Positions 1 through 8,973 of a DNA stretch of 18,386 bases are shown piece by piece (position 1 is the first letter of the stretch; the number at the start of each line of letters is the position of its first letter). The position numbers were made by a program, and so were the translations under genes. A model generated the notes under the pieces. The model was not told where the DNA came from. It saw only the letters and a list, made by a program, of their open reading frames with translations, and searched no databases. The stretch is from Pelagophyceae sp. CCMP2097 (lineage: Eukaryota > Sar > Pelagophyceae), in assembly GCA_026770575.1 (NCBI GenBank), contig MU657180.1:257685-276070 (forward strand), given 5' to 3'.

Positions 1-106
1 GTGGCAGCGGCCGGCGCCTGCCAGTGGGCCGCCAGCCGGCGCTGAACCAACCGTCGAGGTGGCGGCGGCCGGCGCCTGGGCCGCCAGACGGCGCTAACCA
101 CCGAGA
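1..106. repeat. GC-rich imperfect direct repeat, two units
   Basis: Two related units of about 46-49 bp lie at roughly 1-49 and 59-104. Each starts GTGGC[AG]GCGGCCGGCGCCTG and ends near GGCGCT(G)AACCA. The units are rich in GCCGGC/GGCGCC palindromes, so each can fold on itself. The block stops abruptly at an AT-richer stretch. It may be the edge of a longer array cut by the window. Confidence 0.6.
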
Positions 107-437
107 CGGGTCCATCGTAAAAAATTCAAATTTTACACCACACAGAAACCTGGGTCGGGAGCCGCAAATCTAGGTTAGTTAGTGTCATGTTGCGGCCCAC
201 TGTTTTTTCGCCACCCCCTTGCTTTAAAACTGAGTTTTAAACCCAGCTCATTAAAATTTAGATAACTTTCAGCTTGAGGTGAGGTGTGAGGGTTTTAATA
301 TGAGGTGAGGGTTGATTATTTATATCCCGGGAAATAAGTGCAGACGCGGAGTACACCAGGCTGGCCGCCGGCCCTGATCAGGAGCGACGAGTTATTCAAC
401 TCGTCAACGAACAAGTTTCTTTTCGGCGAGCGGGACG
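107..437 (+). promoter_or_regulatory. AT-richer 5' region of the molybdenum insertase gene
   Basis: No credible coding sequence is visible. From about 115 to 335 the base composition falls well below the GC of the flanks, with A/T runs such as AAAAAATTCAAATTTTA, a TTTAAAACTGAGTTTTAAA inverted repeat near 222-240, and a GAGGTGAGG(TG) motif repeated around 276-312. The region lies directly upstream of the ATG at 438, so it is the likely promoter and 5' UTR. I cannot place a TATA box or the transcription start. Confidence 0.5.
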
Positions 438-2427
438 ATGGCCTCGTCTTTCCCGATGATCGAGGTGGACGAGGCGCTGCGCCTGGTCCTATTGCAAGCG
501 GCGCCGCTGGCGGCCGAGGCGCTGCCGCTCGTCTTCCAAGGCGCGTCGCCAGTGGTTGGTGGTGTCCTCATCGAAGACGTCCGTGCCAAAGCTGCACACC
601 CGCCCTTCCCAGCGGCCATCTCGGACGGCTACGCTTTGCGGGCCGCCGATTCACAAAAGGGCAAGGTGCTCCGCGTGCTGCAGCGCGCGAGTGGCCTGGC
701 GGGTTCAAGAGCGGCGCAGACGCTTGGGGCGGACGAGTGCGCCTACGTCGCGACGGGCGCGCCGCTGCCGCAAGGCGCGGACGCCGTGGTGCCGCACGAG
801 AGCGTAGCCGAAGCGGTCGACGGCGCGTCAATCGTTTTAAAAACGGCCGTTTCCGCCGGCAGCGACGTGCGCGCCGTCGGTTCGGACCACCATGCGGGCG
901 AGGTGCTGCTGCATGCGGGCGCGGTGCTGCGTGCCTGGGACGTGGCCATAATCGCCGCCGCGGGCTTCGGCGCCGCTACCGTGCACAAGAGGCCCGTGGT
1001 GACGGTCTTTTCGACGGGCGACGAGCTGGCGGACCCGGTCGCGGACGCGCCCGTCGACGCCGAGTGCATGGTCTACGACGCCAACCGCGTGTGAGTCCCT
1101 TTTGGTGCGTCGGCGCATGACGCTTTGCGGCAGGTCGCTCCTGGCGCTCTTGTCTTCGCGCGGCGACTTTGACGGCGGCGCAGTCTGCGTCGACGGCGGC
1201 CTCGTCGGCGACGACCGCGTTGCGGTCAAAGCGGCGGTCCTCCGCGGCGTTGCAGGCGGCGACGTCGTCGTGACGACGGGAGGTGTGTCCGTGGGCCGCG
1301 CAGACGTCGTCAAAGGCGTTCTGGAGGAGCTCGGTGCGGTGGTTCATTTTGGAAGACTCAACATGAAGCCCGGAAAGCCGACGACGTTTGCGACGTTTGA
1401 AACAACTGATGCACACGGCCAACCAAAGCGCGTGCTCTTCTTCGCGCTGCCGGGGAACCCAGTCTCCGCCCTTGTCACCGCCCAACTCCTCGTCGTGCCC
1501 GCGCTCAAGCGCCTCAGAGGCGTGCCCTTCATGCGCTGCGGGCCGCCGCACCTGAAAGCGGAGATGGCCCACAACGTCGCGCTCGATGCCATCAGACCGG
1601 CGAGTCGTACCCTTTTGCGTACGAGGGACCCGTGAGTCAACGCAATAGGAGTACCGGCGCGTCAAGCTGAGCGCCGACGGCGGCGGCCTCGTGGCCACGG
1701 ACACGGGCTCGCAGCGCTCGTCTAGACTCCTCTCGATGCGCGACGCCACGGCGCTCGCATGGGTCCCCGCGGTGCGTGCGGCGGTCCTGCAAGGCGCCTT
1801 TGAGCACCACGTAGGCGCGGCCGGGCGCGCCTTCGGTGGGGCGAGGCGCGACGGTCGACGTGCTCTTAATCGCGCCCGTCATCGACCGGCCTCACAGCAA
1901 CTTCTTTCGCACCCTGCGCCAGCCGGACCTGCGCCAGCCGGACGCCGCGCCCGTATCCATGCCCGCGGGCTGCGCCTTCCGCCTTGCAGTCTGCGGGTTC
2001 GAGGATTCCGCGATGATCAAGAGCCTTATCGCGCACGAAGACGCAGAGTCTCCAGTCGTCTTCCTCGAGGGGTCCTCGGAGACGGCGTTCGAACCCGTCG
2101 AAGACGGCTGCCGGCGCTGCCCGGGCCTGGAGAGCGCAATGCGAGACGCGCTCAAGCCCGAAGTGTGCCATCCGACGGCGAGGATCATGGGAAAGTCGCT
2201 CCACATCAAACTCGCGCGGGTGCGTCAAAATCGATATACGATTGCAGAGGACCCATGCATCGCCGTGGGCGCATGCATCGCCGTGGGCGATGTCTCCGGC
2301 GCCTCGAGCCTCGCCTCAGACGTCTGCGCAGGACACGATGCTCGCCGCAAAAGCGCTCTCGGCCGTCCTGCCGGCGCTCGCGCGCATCATCACCATGCTC
2401 GAAGAGGTGATGGTCGAAGAGGCCTGA
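438..2427 (+). CDS. Molybdopterin molybdenumtransferase (MoeA / CNX1 E-domain type), about 5 exons
   Basis: Family role: inserts molybdate into adenylated molybdopterin, the last step of molybdenum cofactor synthesis. Exons: 438-1090, 1134-1599, 1649-1771, 1815-2219, then 2248-2427 or 2332-2427. Motifs in order: PPFP and DGYA (residues 55-66), TGAPLPQGAD (106-115), STGDEL (192-197), TTGGVSVG (265-272), MKPGKP (295-300), LPGNPVSA (323-330). A domain-IV strand ending VDVLLI follows. The start at 438 lies six codons before the usual MIxVDEAL opening. Intron 2 (1600-1648) has a GC donor, GCGAGT, and gives DAIRP-EYRRVKL; the nearby GTGAGT at 1632 would leave a 17-nt intron and a frameshift. The last intron has two phase-0 acceptors (2247 or 2331), giving 608 or 580 residues. 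Beyond domain IV lie about 170-200 residues I cannot assign. They show no clear G-domain (MogA-like) motif, so this is not evidently a full CNX1/gephyrin fusion. Confidence 0.9.
1600..1648 (+). other. GC-AG intron in the molybdenum insertase gene
   Basis: A 49-nt intron with donor GCGAGT and acceptor CAATAG. It joins codon CCG to GAG in phase 0 and restores the conserved start of domain IV. No GT donor nearby keeps the frame with this acceptor. Confidence 0.7.
1914..1943 (+). repeat. 15-bp exact tandem duplication inside a coding exon
   Basis: CTGCGCCAGCCGGAC occurs twice, at 1914-1928 and 1929-1943. It duplicates five codons (LRQPD) in the C-terminal part of the molybdenum insertase without changing the frame. 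Confidence 0.95.
2254..2289 (+). repeat. 18-bp exact tandem duplication
   Basis: CATGCATCGCCGTGGGCG occurs twice back to back. Depending on which acceptor is used for the last intron of the molybdenum insertase, it is intronic or encodes a six-residue duplication (HASPWA). Confidence 0.95.
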
Positions 2428-2475
2428 TTTGCCGCACGGCGGGCGTCGTAGAATTGGTTCTGTTAGCATTCATCT

Positions 2476-5400
2476 TCATCTTACGGCGTCGTCGCGGAAG
2501 GCGAGGTCGATTTTAAACAACGCGACCGCCGTGCCCGGCAGATCGACGAGGACGACGTTGTCGGCGTATTCAAACGCCGTCGCAACGCCGTCGATGGTGA
2601 CCGCGGATGGCCGCTGCGTCGCAAAAACGCCAAAAGTGCGGCCCGAGGAGGTGCGGCCCGAGCCCTTTGCGCGCACCGTCGCCGTGCCTCGCGCGGCGTC
2701 GGTGGAGAAGGCGTCGAGTACGGCGCCACCGCCGTTGAGCATGCCGACGAGTCCGAGCGGGGCCCAGTCTACCGTGCCGGCGGTGCGGAGACGGGAGAGC
2801 GAGTAGATTTCAAAATCGCCGGGCAGCAACTCGATGGACTCTATGGAATCTGCGAGTGCGAGTCTTGTCGTCTTGCCCGTTCGAAAAGACCGGGCGACGA
2901 CGTCGGAGCCGAGTCGGGCGGATTGCTGGGCTTCTAAATTGTCATTCAGCAGCTGGTGCCTCCAGGCAGGTAAGGCGTCTGCGATTTTCACCGATGCTTT
3001 CAACCCCGCGCCTTTTGCCTCCTCGCCTTGCTCGTCTCGGAAGCGGAACCGTCGGCTTTCGCGGCACCAGTACGAGTCCTGGACGTTGAAGAGCCCGACG
3101 ACGGCGCCGCCCGCGCCGTTAGGGGCCGCGAGCTTCATGACCGTATGCCCGTCGCGAGAGACGTCTGTGAAAAGGCAGTCCGCGCAGACGCGCGCGGGGG
3201 CCAGCGCGACCTAAGCATCGGTCTGAGCCACGCGCCAGCTGCACCTCGCACATTGCAGCAAAAATGAGCCGAATCTCACAAACGTGCTCCCGTCCGCCAA
3301 CGCGATGGCGTCCAAAACGGCGGTGTCGTGCTTGCCCGGCGCATCGGAGAGGGTCATGGGCCCGCCGGAGACCGCTCGAGCGGCGGCGTGCTGCCACGCG
3401 GCGGGGTGCACTGACTGGAACATGTCATAGTCAGGCAAACCTATGGATGAATTCCCATGTCAAGAGGACGAAATCTCAGCACCGGAGGACCTTCCCATGG
3501 TCGGACCGACCGACTGACCAATCGTGCTCAAGAAGACGGAATTGTACGCGCACGCCGTGATGTGAAACCGCCACGAGGCCGAATCCCGTGGGTAGAAGTC
3601 CTGCGGAGAAGCGTACGTCGATGTGCGACGTCAAACAAAACGCACATCCGAGGCGCGTACGACGGCGGAGCTTGCGTACGAGTACAGCTGCTCCGTCGAG
3701 TGGCACATGCAGTTCAGGACGGCGACGCTGTCGCCCTGCTTGGCGGTGCCGAAGTGCGTCGCGGCGGCTCTTTCCATGGCGGAAACAAACATGCGCGAAG
3801 CCCACGCCCCGCCCCCGCGCGAGTGGCCTAGGGCACCGACGCCAGACTGCGCGTCCGCCTTGACCTACGCATTTCGTCGCGTCCCAGGCGCTTCGCCTCT
3901 CTGCCAAAGGCGCCTCGAGACGCTCCGATACGTCGCCGCAGCGGACCATGAAACGACTTACGGCGTCGACGCCGCAGCTGCGGAGCATGGCGTAGAGCTT
4001 GTCGTATAGAGCGTGGACTGCTTTCGGTGTGGTGGGCGTTCTGCTCCCGATTAAGGACGCCGGGTCCCAGGCTATCGCAGGCTCGACGGCGCGCAAATGC
4101 GGCGTCGGCGACGACTTTAACCTCTCCTCGGAAGCCTCGCTGCCGCCCCAGTAGCCGGCGGCGGCGTGCCAGCAGGTGACGTAATCCACGGCGTAGTCCC
4201 TTTTTACACGCTTGACGAAGCATGAGAAGCCTTGGATGCCCCCGAATTTCTTCGAATGCGGCCGCGGCGGGTCCGCTAAGAGCCGCGTAAAGTCCGTCTG
4301 TTTGTCGTAAAAGTCGCACAGGGGCCCTCTTAGGACGGTCCGGGTCAGAAAGCGCCAGATTTTCACGCCCGCGGAGTCGTCCGGCGCCCTCTCCACAAAT
4401 CTCGCGTAGATGCCTCCGACCAAACGTGCGAGGAGTTGGTTCGCGTTGGCTTTCAACTTGGAGATCGCGTAGGCGAATACCGACCCATCCTTGTTGGCGT
4501 CGTACATGCGCTCCGCGGCGTTGGCGGCGCAAGTGGCCCCCGTGAGTTCCGAACCGGAGAGGAAAGAGCCGTCGTTGTTCTCATCTAATTCCATCCAGCC
4601 GTCGTCGACGATGAGCCTCTTCACGCCGACGCCCGCCTCTTTCAGAGTCGCCAAGCCGGTTTCGGCGGACTGCGAGGTCACCGCGCTATAAAACGCGTCC
4701 CAAGTACACCATCCCAGCCCATCCACCAAAGGCGGCCGGGGAATGGCCTTGCGAGCCAGCGGAAAGAAACGCCGGTCTCCTGAACCGTCCGCACGCTCCG
4801 CCGACTGCCGCGAAGCCGCTTCGGCGCCTTGACTGGCGAGGTCGTGGATTCGATCCTTATCGCGAGTCCAGCCGACCCAGACCGCGCCGCGCACTTTATC
4901 CGACTGCACGTTTGCGTCGCCGGACTCGATCCGCGCGACGACGTTGGTCGCGCCGCCTTGGCTGGACTCGCCTCGTAAAGTGCATCGGAATGCTCCAGAA
5001 ACGAGAGGCATCAAAATAGCGTACACTGGCTCCGCGCCAACCCCGACTTCGAGCGCCAAAAACTGCGTCTCGATCGGGATGTCGCCAAACGCCGGCGTCA
5101 TCCACCACCGCTTCGAACGCGCGAGGGCCATGGTGCGCGTGCCTGCGGGGAGAGCGCCCAGCGAGACGTCGAATTGCGAAGACTTGGAGCCGACGTCAAA
5201 GTGGAAGATAGAGCCTGTTTGGTCTTGTCGAGTTCGAGTACATGGCGGAGTTTGGCGCACCGTGCTCGGCGGATTCGAGCTTGGCGACGTCGCGGAGGGA
5301 TCGCCATCGGCGGTCGGGGGCGTCGCGGGCGAGCCTGGTAAACCCGCACAATCACGACGCGTTTTCACACGGCGCGAGGCTCCCGTGCATTCCCAAAGAT

Positions 5401-5652
5401 GGCATGCATCCCGGGCACGCTGGCATCCCCGGAAACGCAGGCATCCACGGAAACGCACAGCACGGTGCCCAGCGCCACGACGCCGTCTTCCGTCAACGAC
5501 ACTTCGTCATCCAAAGGCGCTTCGATGAGCGGCGCCTGCTCCGTCTGCACGTCTTCGTCGACGGTGATCGCTCTCCGGTGCGCATGCCGGCGCGCGGGCC
5601 GCAGCGATGTCAGCGCCGAGCAGGCGGCAACGTACGCGAGGATCCGTCGCAT
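2476..5652 (-). CDS. Raffinose synthase / Sip1-like alkaline alpha-galactosidase (GH36), 7 exons
   Basis: Family role: galactosyl transfer from galactinol to sucrose, or alpha-galactoside hydrolysis; the sequence does not decide which. Exons (minus strand): 5652-5369, 5334-5261, 5214-3962, 3864-3646, 3600-3519, 3440-3280, 3210-2476; all phases agree, giving 935 residues. Motifs: RSKRWWMTP (about 152-160), DGLGWCTWDAFY (284-295), LIVDDGW (320-326), KADAQ (539-543, predicted nucleophile D541), RASDDFYP (607-614, predicted acid/base D611), PDYDMFQS, CADCLFTD and GLVGMLNGGGAV near the C-terminus. The two catalytic motifs are seen only after splicing: KADAQ follows the GTAAGT intron 3961-3865, and RASD-DFYP spans intron 3645-3601. 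The N-terminus (MRRILAYVAACSAL) looks like a signal or plastid leader, which is unusual because plant raffinose synthases are cytosolic. An insertion of roughly 100 residues after LIVDDGW makes it longer than plant homologues. It converges on the molybdenum insertase, with 48 bp between stops. Confidence 0.92.
5391..5458 (-). repeat. Short imperfect repeats in exon 1 of the GH36 gene
   Basis: The motif (G/C)GCATCC(A/C)(C/G)GG(A/C)AACGCA recurs around 5401-5455 (GCATCCCGGGCACG, GCATCCCCGGAAACGCA, GCATCCACGGAAACGCA). On the coding strand it lies in the variable part between the leader and the first conserved GH36 block. Confidence 0.6.
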
Positions 5653-6020
5653 GCTGACTCAGACTCTGCGCGCTCCACGCAACGCCGCGGTGCTTCCGGG
5701 TTCCGCTGGCGGCGTTGCCGCGGCGAGGTGGTGGTGGCTTCGCGGAATGCGTGGTTTCTGACCCGCCGCTCTCTTGAGCTTCACAGTGACTCATGTGCAA
5801 GGTGGGTGATGCAAATGCACCGTCGCTGAATTCAAAGCGTCGCTAAAGCCGGCAGCTTCGGGAGAGTGAGAGTTTCAGAGTGAGAGTTTCCGGGTTTCTG
5901 GGAAAGTTCCAAAGGTTCTGAAAGTGTGCTTCGTTTTCCTCGCACATCAGCAGAATCAATTCGGAAATCAAACACGCCTACCCGACACGCCGCTCAGCCA
6001 CGCCGCTCGTCTAACCCGTG
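5653..6020. promoter_or_regulatory. Divergent promoter with two TGACTCA sites and a 14-bp tandem repeat
   Basis: This 368-bp spacer separates the GH36 gene (minus) from the small leader-bearing protein (plus). It holds two exact TGACTCA heptamers (5655-5661 and 5787-5793), the classic AP-1/GCN4-type bZIP site. AGAGTGAGAGTTTC is repeated exactly at 5863-5876 and 5877-5890. Composition becomes more AT-rich from about 5820 to 5980. I see no coding sequence here. Regulation through bZIP factors is an inference from the motif alone. Confidence 0.5.
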
Positions 6021-6401
6021 ATGCACCGCGCCATGGCCACGCTCCTCGTCCTCTCCGCGTCGTCGGCCACCGCGTTGGCGCCGCAATCGCAACGTCAATC
6101 GCTTCGACCTTCGCTTCGACCTCGCGCACCGCCTCTATCCGCAACACGCAGAGGTCTCGACGGCAAGATCTACATCGGCGAACCGGACTTTGAAGACGTC
6201 GCGGACCAAATCTTGCGCGGCGTCGACGAGGCGGAAAGGCGCGCGACTGGCGCGCTTGCTCGCCTCTTGAGACGACCGCAGCCGGTGGCCATACCCGTGC
6301 CCGCAAATTATCCAGAATATCCCGACGAACGCAAAGAAAGCAAGGCGGACCAGCCCTTTGACCGCCACCCGGGCGCTGACTGGGGGATGGACCGATTCTA
6401 A
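6021..6401 (+). CDS. Small hypothetical protein with a signal/plastid-type leader
   Basis: A single exon of 126 residues. The open frame can be read from a GTG at 6018, but the first ATG is at 6021, with a second (residue 5) opening MATLLVLSASSATALAP. That stretch is a hydrophobic signal segment ending in ATALAP, reminiscent of the ASAFAP-type cleavage site of proteins sent to secondary plastids, although the usual Phe is Leu. An S/R-rich, transit-like region follows (QRQSLRPSLRPRAP). The mature part has an acidic EPDFEDVADQI segment, a basic stretch, a VPANYPEYPDE segment and the C-terminus DWGMDRF. I do not recognise the family. Plastid location is inferred from the leader only. A hairpin overlaps its stop codon. 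Confidence 0.7.
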   Translation: MHRAMATLLVLSASSATALAPQSQRQSLRPSLRPRAPPLSATRRGLDGKIYIGEPDFEDVADQILRGVDEAERRATGALARLLRRPQPVAIPVPANYPEYPDERKESKADQPFDRHPGADWGMDRF

Positions 6402-6408
6402 TCGGTCC
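6389..6408 (+). other. Perfect inverted repeat across a stop codon
   Basis: GGACCGAT (6389-6396) and ATCGGTCC (6401-6408) form an 8-bp perfect stem around TCTA. The TAA stop at 6399-6401 lies in the loop and first stem base. It could fold in the mRNA 3' end; its function is unknown. Confidence 0.7.
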
Positions 6409-6971
6409 GTCTCTCCCGACCACGATCCGACCACGATCCGGCCACGGCGCCGAGTCCGCATAATGTCTAATGTCTAATTACAATTCTTATCGTACCTCTC
6501 ACCCCAGAGCGGGGGCGGCGCGCGGCGACGCGACGGAGAAACGGAGAAACGGGGAGACGGACGGGACTTAGGAACATTTGAACAAGTAACACGGGCCCTC
6601 TTCACGTGCAACGCTCGGCCCCGGAGACTCTTCACGTGCAACTTTCGGCGGTCTCATGAGACTCTTCACGTGCAACGCTCGGCGGCGCCCCGGAGACGCT
6701 GCCCCTTTCTGCTCCTCTCCGCCCGAAGCGTCCGACTCGTCGAAGCTCGAGGACGTGGCCGCGAGCGAAACGTTTGCAGGGCTGCGAAGTGACTCGAGCA
6801 ACGCTCCTCTCGAGTCTCGCTCCACGACGCGCGCCTCGCTCAGAGACACGCTCGCGGTGCCGCACCGCCTCCGACGCGGCGGCGCAAAAGCCCGTGAGCC
6901 GCGGCCGCCGCAGCCGTCGCTCTCAAGAGAGGCCTCTGTCTCCGCGAGGGAGCGCGAATCGACGAAACGCA
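6402..6971. other. 570-bp stretch without a secure gene
   Basis: The first 80 bp are AT-richer (TAATGTCTAATGTCTAATTACAA near 6462-6484, with GTCTAAT repeated) and probably form the 3' UTR of the small gene. GGAGAAAC/GGAGACGGA-type repeats follow at 6534-6563, then the CACGTG repeats. From 6656 both strands stay open with high GC3 for about 300 bp, including a plus-strand frame from ATG 6656. No frame shows a recognisable domain, so I do not call a gene. It may hold an upstream exon of the gene at 6972. Confidence 0.4.
6598..6684 (+). repeat. Three CTCTTCACGTGCAAC repeats carrying CACGTG boxes
   Basis: Units start at 6598, 6628 and 6663 (spacing 30 and 35 bp). They share CTCTTCACGTGCAAC followed by GCTCGG or TTTCGG. 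Each holds the palindrome CACGTG (6603-6608, 6633-6638, 6668-6673), the G-box/E-box core bound by bZIP and bHLH factors. They lie about 300 bp upstream of the candidate gene at 6972. Confidence 0.85.
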
Positions 6972-7456
6972 ATGTCGGCGGCTCCGTCGACGTGGCCGCA
7001 TCTCGGCGACGCGCGTCGTCGTGCGCTCCAGGCGCAAACTTTTGAAACTGCGCGACGGTTTGCTCGGGATCCGCCGAGTCGCTTCATCACATGGGACGAC
7101 GGCGTCGAGGTCCCAGGATGCGACGTGCTCCGCCTTTCGACCGACGGTGCTGCGTGAAGGAAGACTCTCACGCAGGGCCGACGGCAGCGACGGAAATCGC
7201 CGTCGGAAACGCCTTCGGAGGCGTCTACCCCGCTTTGGTCTCGTCTCATTGCGACTCGCCGCCCTCCGCCACCGCGCGGCGCGCTATACGGGCGAGTCCT
7301 TCCCCGAAGAAGCGGTGCGTACCCCTCGATACCCTGCCGATAGAGGCAGGCCCGCTCCGTCCACGGGCGCGCGCGTCCTCCGACGTGGCTCGCTCGCGCC
7401 CAGACGCGCCGCCGCCGTTTCGACGCGTCGACGTACGCGTCATGTCGACGCGCTGA
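6972..7456 (+). CDS. Hypothetical small protein, two candidate exons (weak)
   Basis: Exon 1 (6972-7146) reads MSAAPSTWPHLGDARRRA... and contains FITWDDGVEVPGCDVLRLS. A 29-nt intron (7147-7175, GTGCTG...CGCAG) would join it in phase to exon 2 (7176-7456), which reads GPTAATEIAVGNAFGGVYP and ends DVRVMSTR. The total is about 151 residues. Codon third positions are mostly G/C in the chosen frames. I recognise no domain. The intron is very short and its donor is poor, so the join is uncertain, and upstream exons are possible. It ends 87 bp from the convergent transporter stop. Confidence 0.35.
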
Positions 7457-7543
7457 GCGCCGGGCGCACGGCAGAGGCCCGCGAGCGTGGCCATTAGACG
7501 CGAAACCCGAATTGTGGCGAGGCCCCCGAATTGTGACGACGTG

Positions 7544-8880
7544 TTATTTGGGGGCCGCGGGCGTGGAGTCGCTTTTTCTCGAGTTGAAAAGTGCCATTGA
7601 CGCGAAAACGAGCGCAATCCCGGCCACAAACGACTTTGACGAAAACGCCGCCGGCGCGCACGCCGCCGTCACCACGATGGCCTACGCGCAAGCGTCGGAA
7701 GAGCGTTTGCGAGCGAGGCCCAAAGGTCGACGGGGGCACGCACGAGCGCCGTGGCGAAGTTCTTCGAGATTGAGGAAGTGTACTTGATGGTGGCGCCGAT
7801 GAGGAGGCCTCCGAGAGCCTTGAGCATGACGACTGCCCAGACTTCCGGGGAGAAGGCTGCGCACGCGGCGAACACATTTTCGGTTCTCGGCATCGCGGGC
7901 AGCGTGCACAGCGTCGTGACGGCGGCGAGCTGCAACTGCCTCGGCCAGAAGCCGGCGCCGTCTCGTTTGACGATTCTTTCGAAGTAGACGTTTGCGTAGC
8001 CGGAGACCACGGCCGACGCCACGCACGCCGCTGCCCCGATGAGCACTTGTCGGGGGTCTGCGTGGGCGGCCTGGGCGCCGAGCTGCTGAGCGAGCACCAG
8101 GGCGCACCCGGCTGCGAGGAGAGGCTGCGCGAACCACTGTCTGCGGGAGAGGCGCTTGCCTGGCAGCAAAGCGACGGAGAAAAGAGCCGTCCATAAAGTT
8201 TTGGATTGCGCCAGGACGAGATACGTCGTCGCCGGCAGGCGCGCGTGGGCCACGAAGTAAAGTACGTTTTGCGCGGCGAAGCACGCCGAAGGCACCGCCA
8301 GCTCGGCCAGCTCGCGCGGGTTCTCAAACGCCCTTTTCAACATGCGCGGCACCGCTCTGCCTTGGCCCATGCCGATCAAGACGGCGATTGCCATGGGGAA
8401 CTTGGCCACCTCTTGGAGCAAGGAGGCGGCGCTGCCCGAGATTGCACACGTCTGGCACGCGTGCCTTGTAAGCAGGGACACGCCGGCAGTCTGCAGCACC
8501 TATGAGCCACGCCCATCTCCAAAGAGTCGTTCGACCAAAGTCGGAAAACCACTCAAGAGCGTCTTTTGTGACTCAATACTATGTGGTTCGGCACCCTCTC
8601 CGCGCTGCGGCTGACCCCCGCGCCGTTCTCCAAAAACACTCACGAGCGCGCCGAGGATGAGCGCGCCGCGGAGGTTCTCGCTCATGCCTTTTGATTCGGT
8701 TGGGTTGCTCGGCGCCAGGTCGTTTCCGTTGACGGCGGCGGCGCGCAACGCGACGTTTGCCCGGGGCCAGGCGTGAGGGCCCTTGCGCAACGTCGACTTG
8801 GGCTGGAACACCGCCGCCCGCTTGGGCACGGTGTAGGCGCATGCCACCGCGGCCGAGAGCCAGAGCCGAAGCGTCCGCAT
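7544..8880 (-). CDS. Nucleotide-sugar transporter (SLC35A/UDP-galactose transporter type), 3 exons
   Basis: Family role: antiport of a nucleotide sugar against a nucleoside monophosphate across an endomembrane, feeding glycosyltransferases. Exons (minus): 8880-8644, 8499-7744, 7681-7544; 376 residues, all joins phase 0. The first join gives ALILGAL-VLQTAGVSLLTRH, matching the family's first membrane segment. The second joins KNFATAL to AIVVTAA, so the conserved KY(x)SSISKNFATAL block runs into the last membrane segments. SGYANVYFERIVK matches the family's GVYFEKILK motif, and KTLWTALFSVALLPGKRLS and FAAQNVLYFVA are typical. About ten hydrophobic segments are visible. The N-terminus (MRTLRLWLSAAVACAYTVP, then a basic S/T/A-rich stretch to about residue 65) adds a signal-like leader that most Golgi SLC35A proteins lack, so a plastid-surrounding membrane is an alternative site. 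Substrate cannot be read from sequence. Confidence 0.9.
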
Positions 8881-8973
8881 GGGAACAACCCCCGGTTGCT
8901 GCGGAAGGCTTCCTATTTATCGACAAAATGCAAGGCCGTTGAAAGGCCGTTGGAGGTTTAGCGAAGGGACACG
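8881..8973. promoter_or_regulatory. Compact divergent promoter between transporter and HMG-box genes
   Basis: Only 93 bp separate the two start codons. The spacer contains CCTATTTATCG (8912-8922), which on the minus strand reads CGATAAATAGG, a TATA-like element about 30-40 bp from the transporter ATG. It also holds an 11-bp near-repeat, AAGGCCGTTGAAAGGCCGTTGG (8932-8953), close to the HMG gene. The two genes probably share a bidirectional promoter. Confidence 0.5.

Noticed and set aside
338..1120. 260-residue Arg/Gly-rich plus-strand frame
   Set aside because: Out-of-frame shadow of molybdenum insertase exon 1.
1815..2427. A CNX1-type G domain (MogA-like) in the tail of the molybdenum insertase
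   Set aside because: The helix ending ALSAVLPALARI faintly recalls the end of MogA, but no GTG/TPRD-type motif or Rossmann-like order is visible in the tail.
2220..2516. Unspliced continuation of the molybdenum insertase ending in a hydrophobic tail (VVELVLLAFIFIL)
   Set aside because: It would overlap the convergent GH36 coding end and loses the coding-like codon pattern. Splicing at GTGCGT 2220 gives a better tail.
6568..6972. 134-residue minus-strand frame reading across the CACGTG repeats
   Set aside because: It opens at TTG, has no ATG near its start and no recognisable domain. Neither strand is convincing there.
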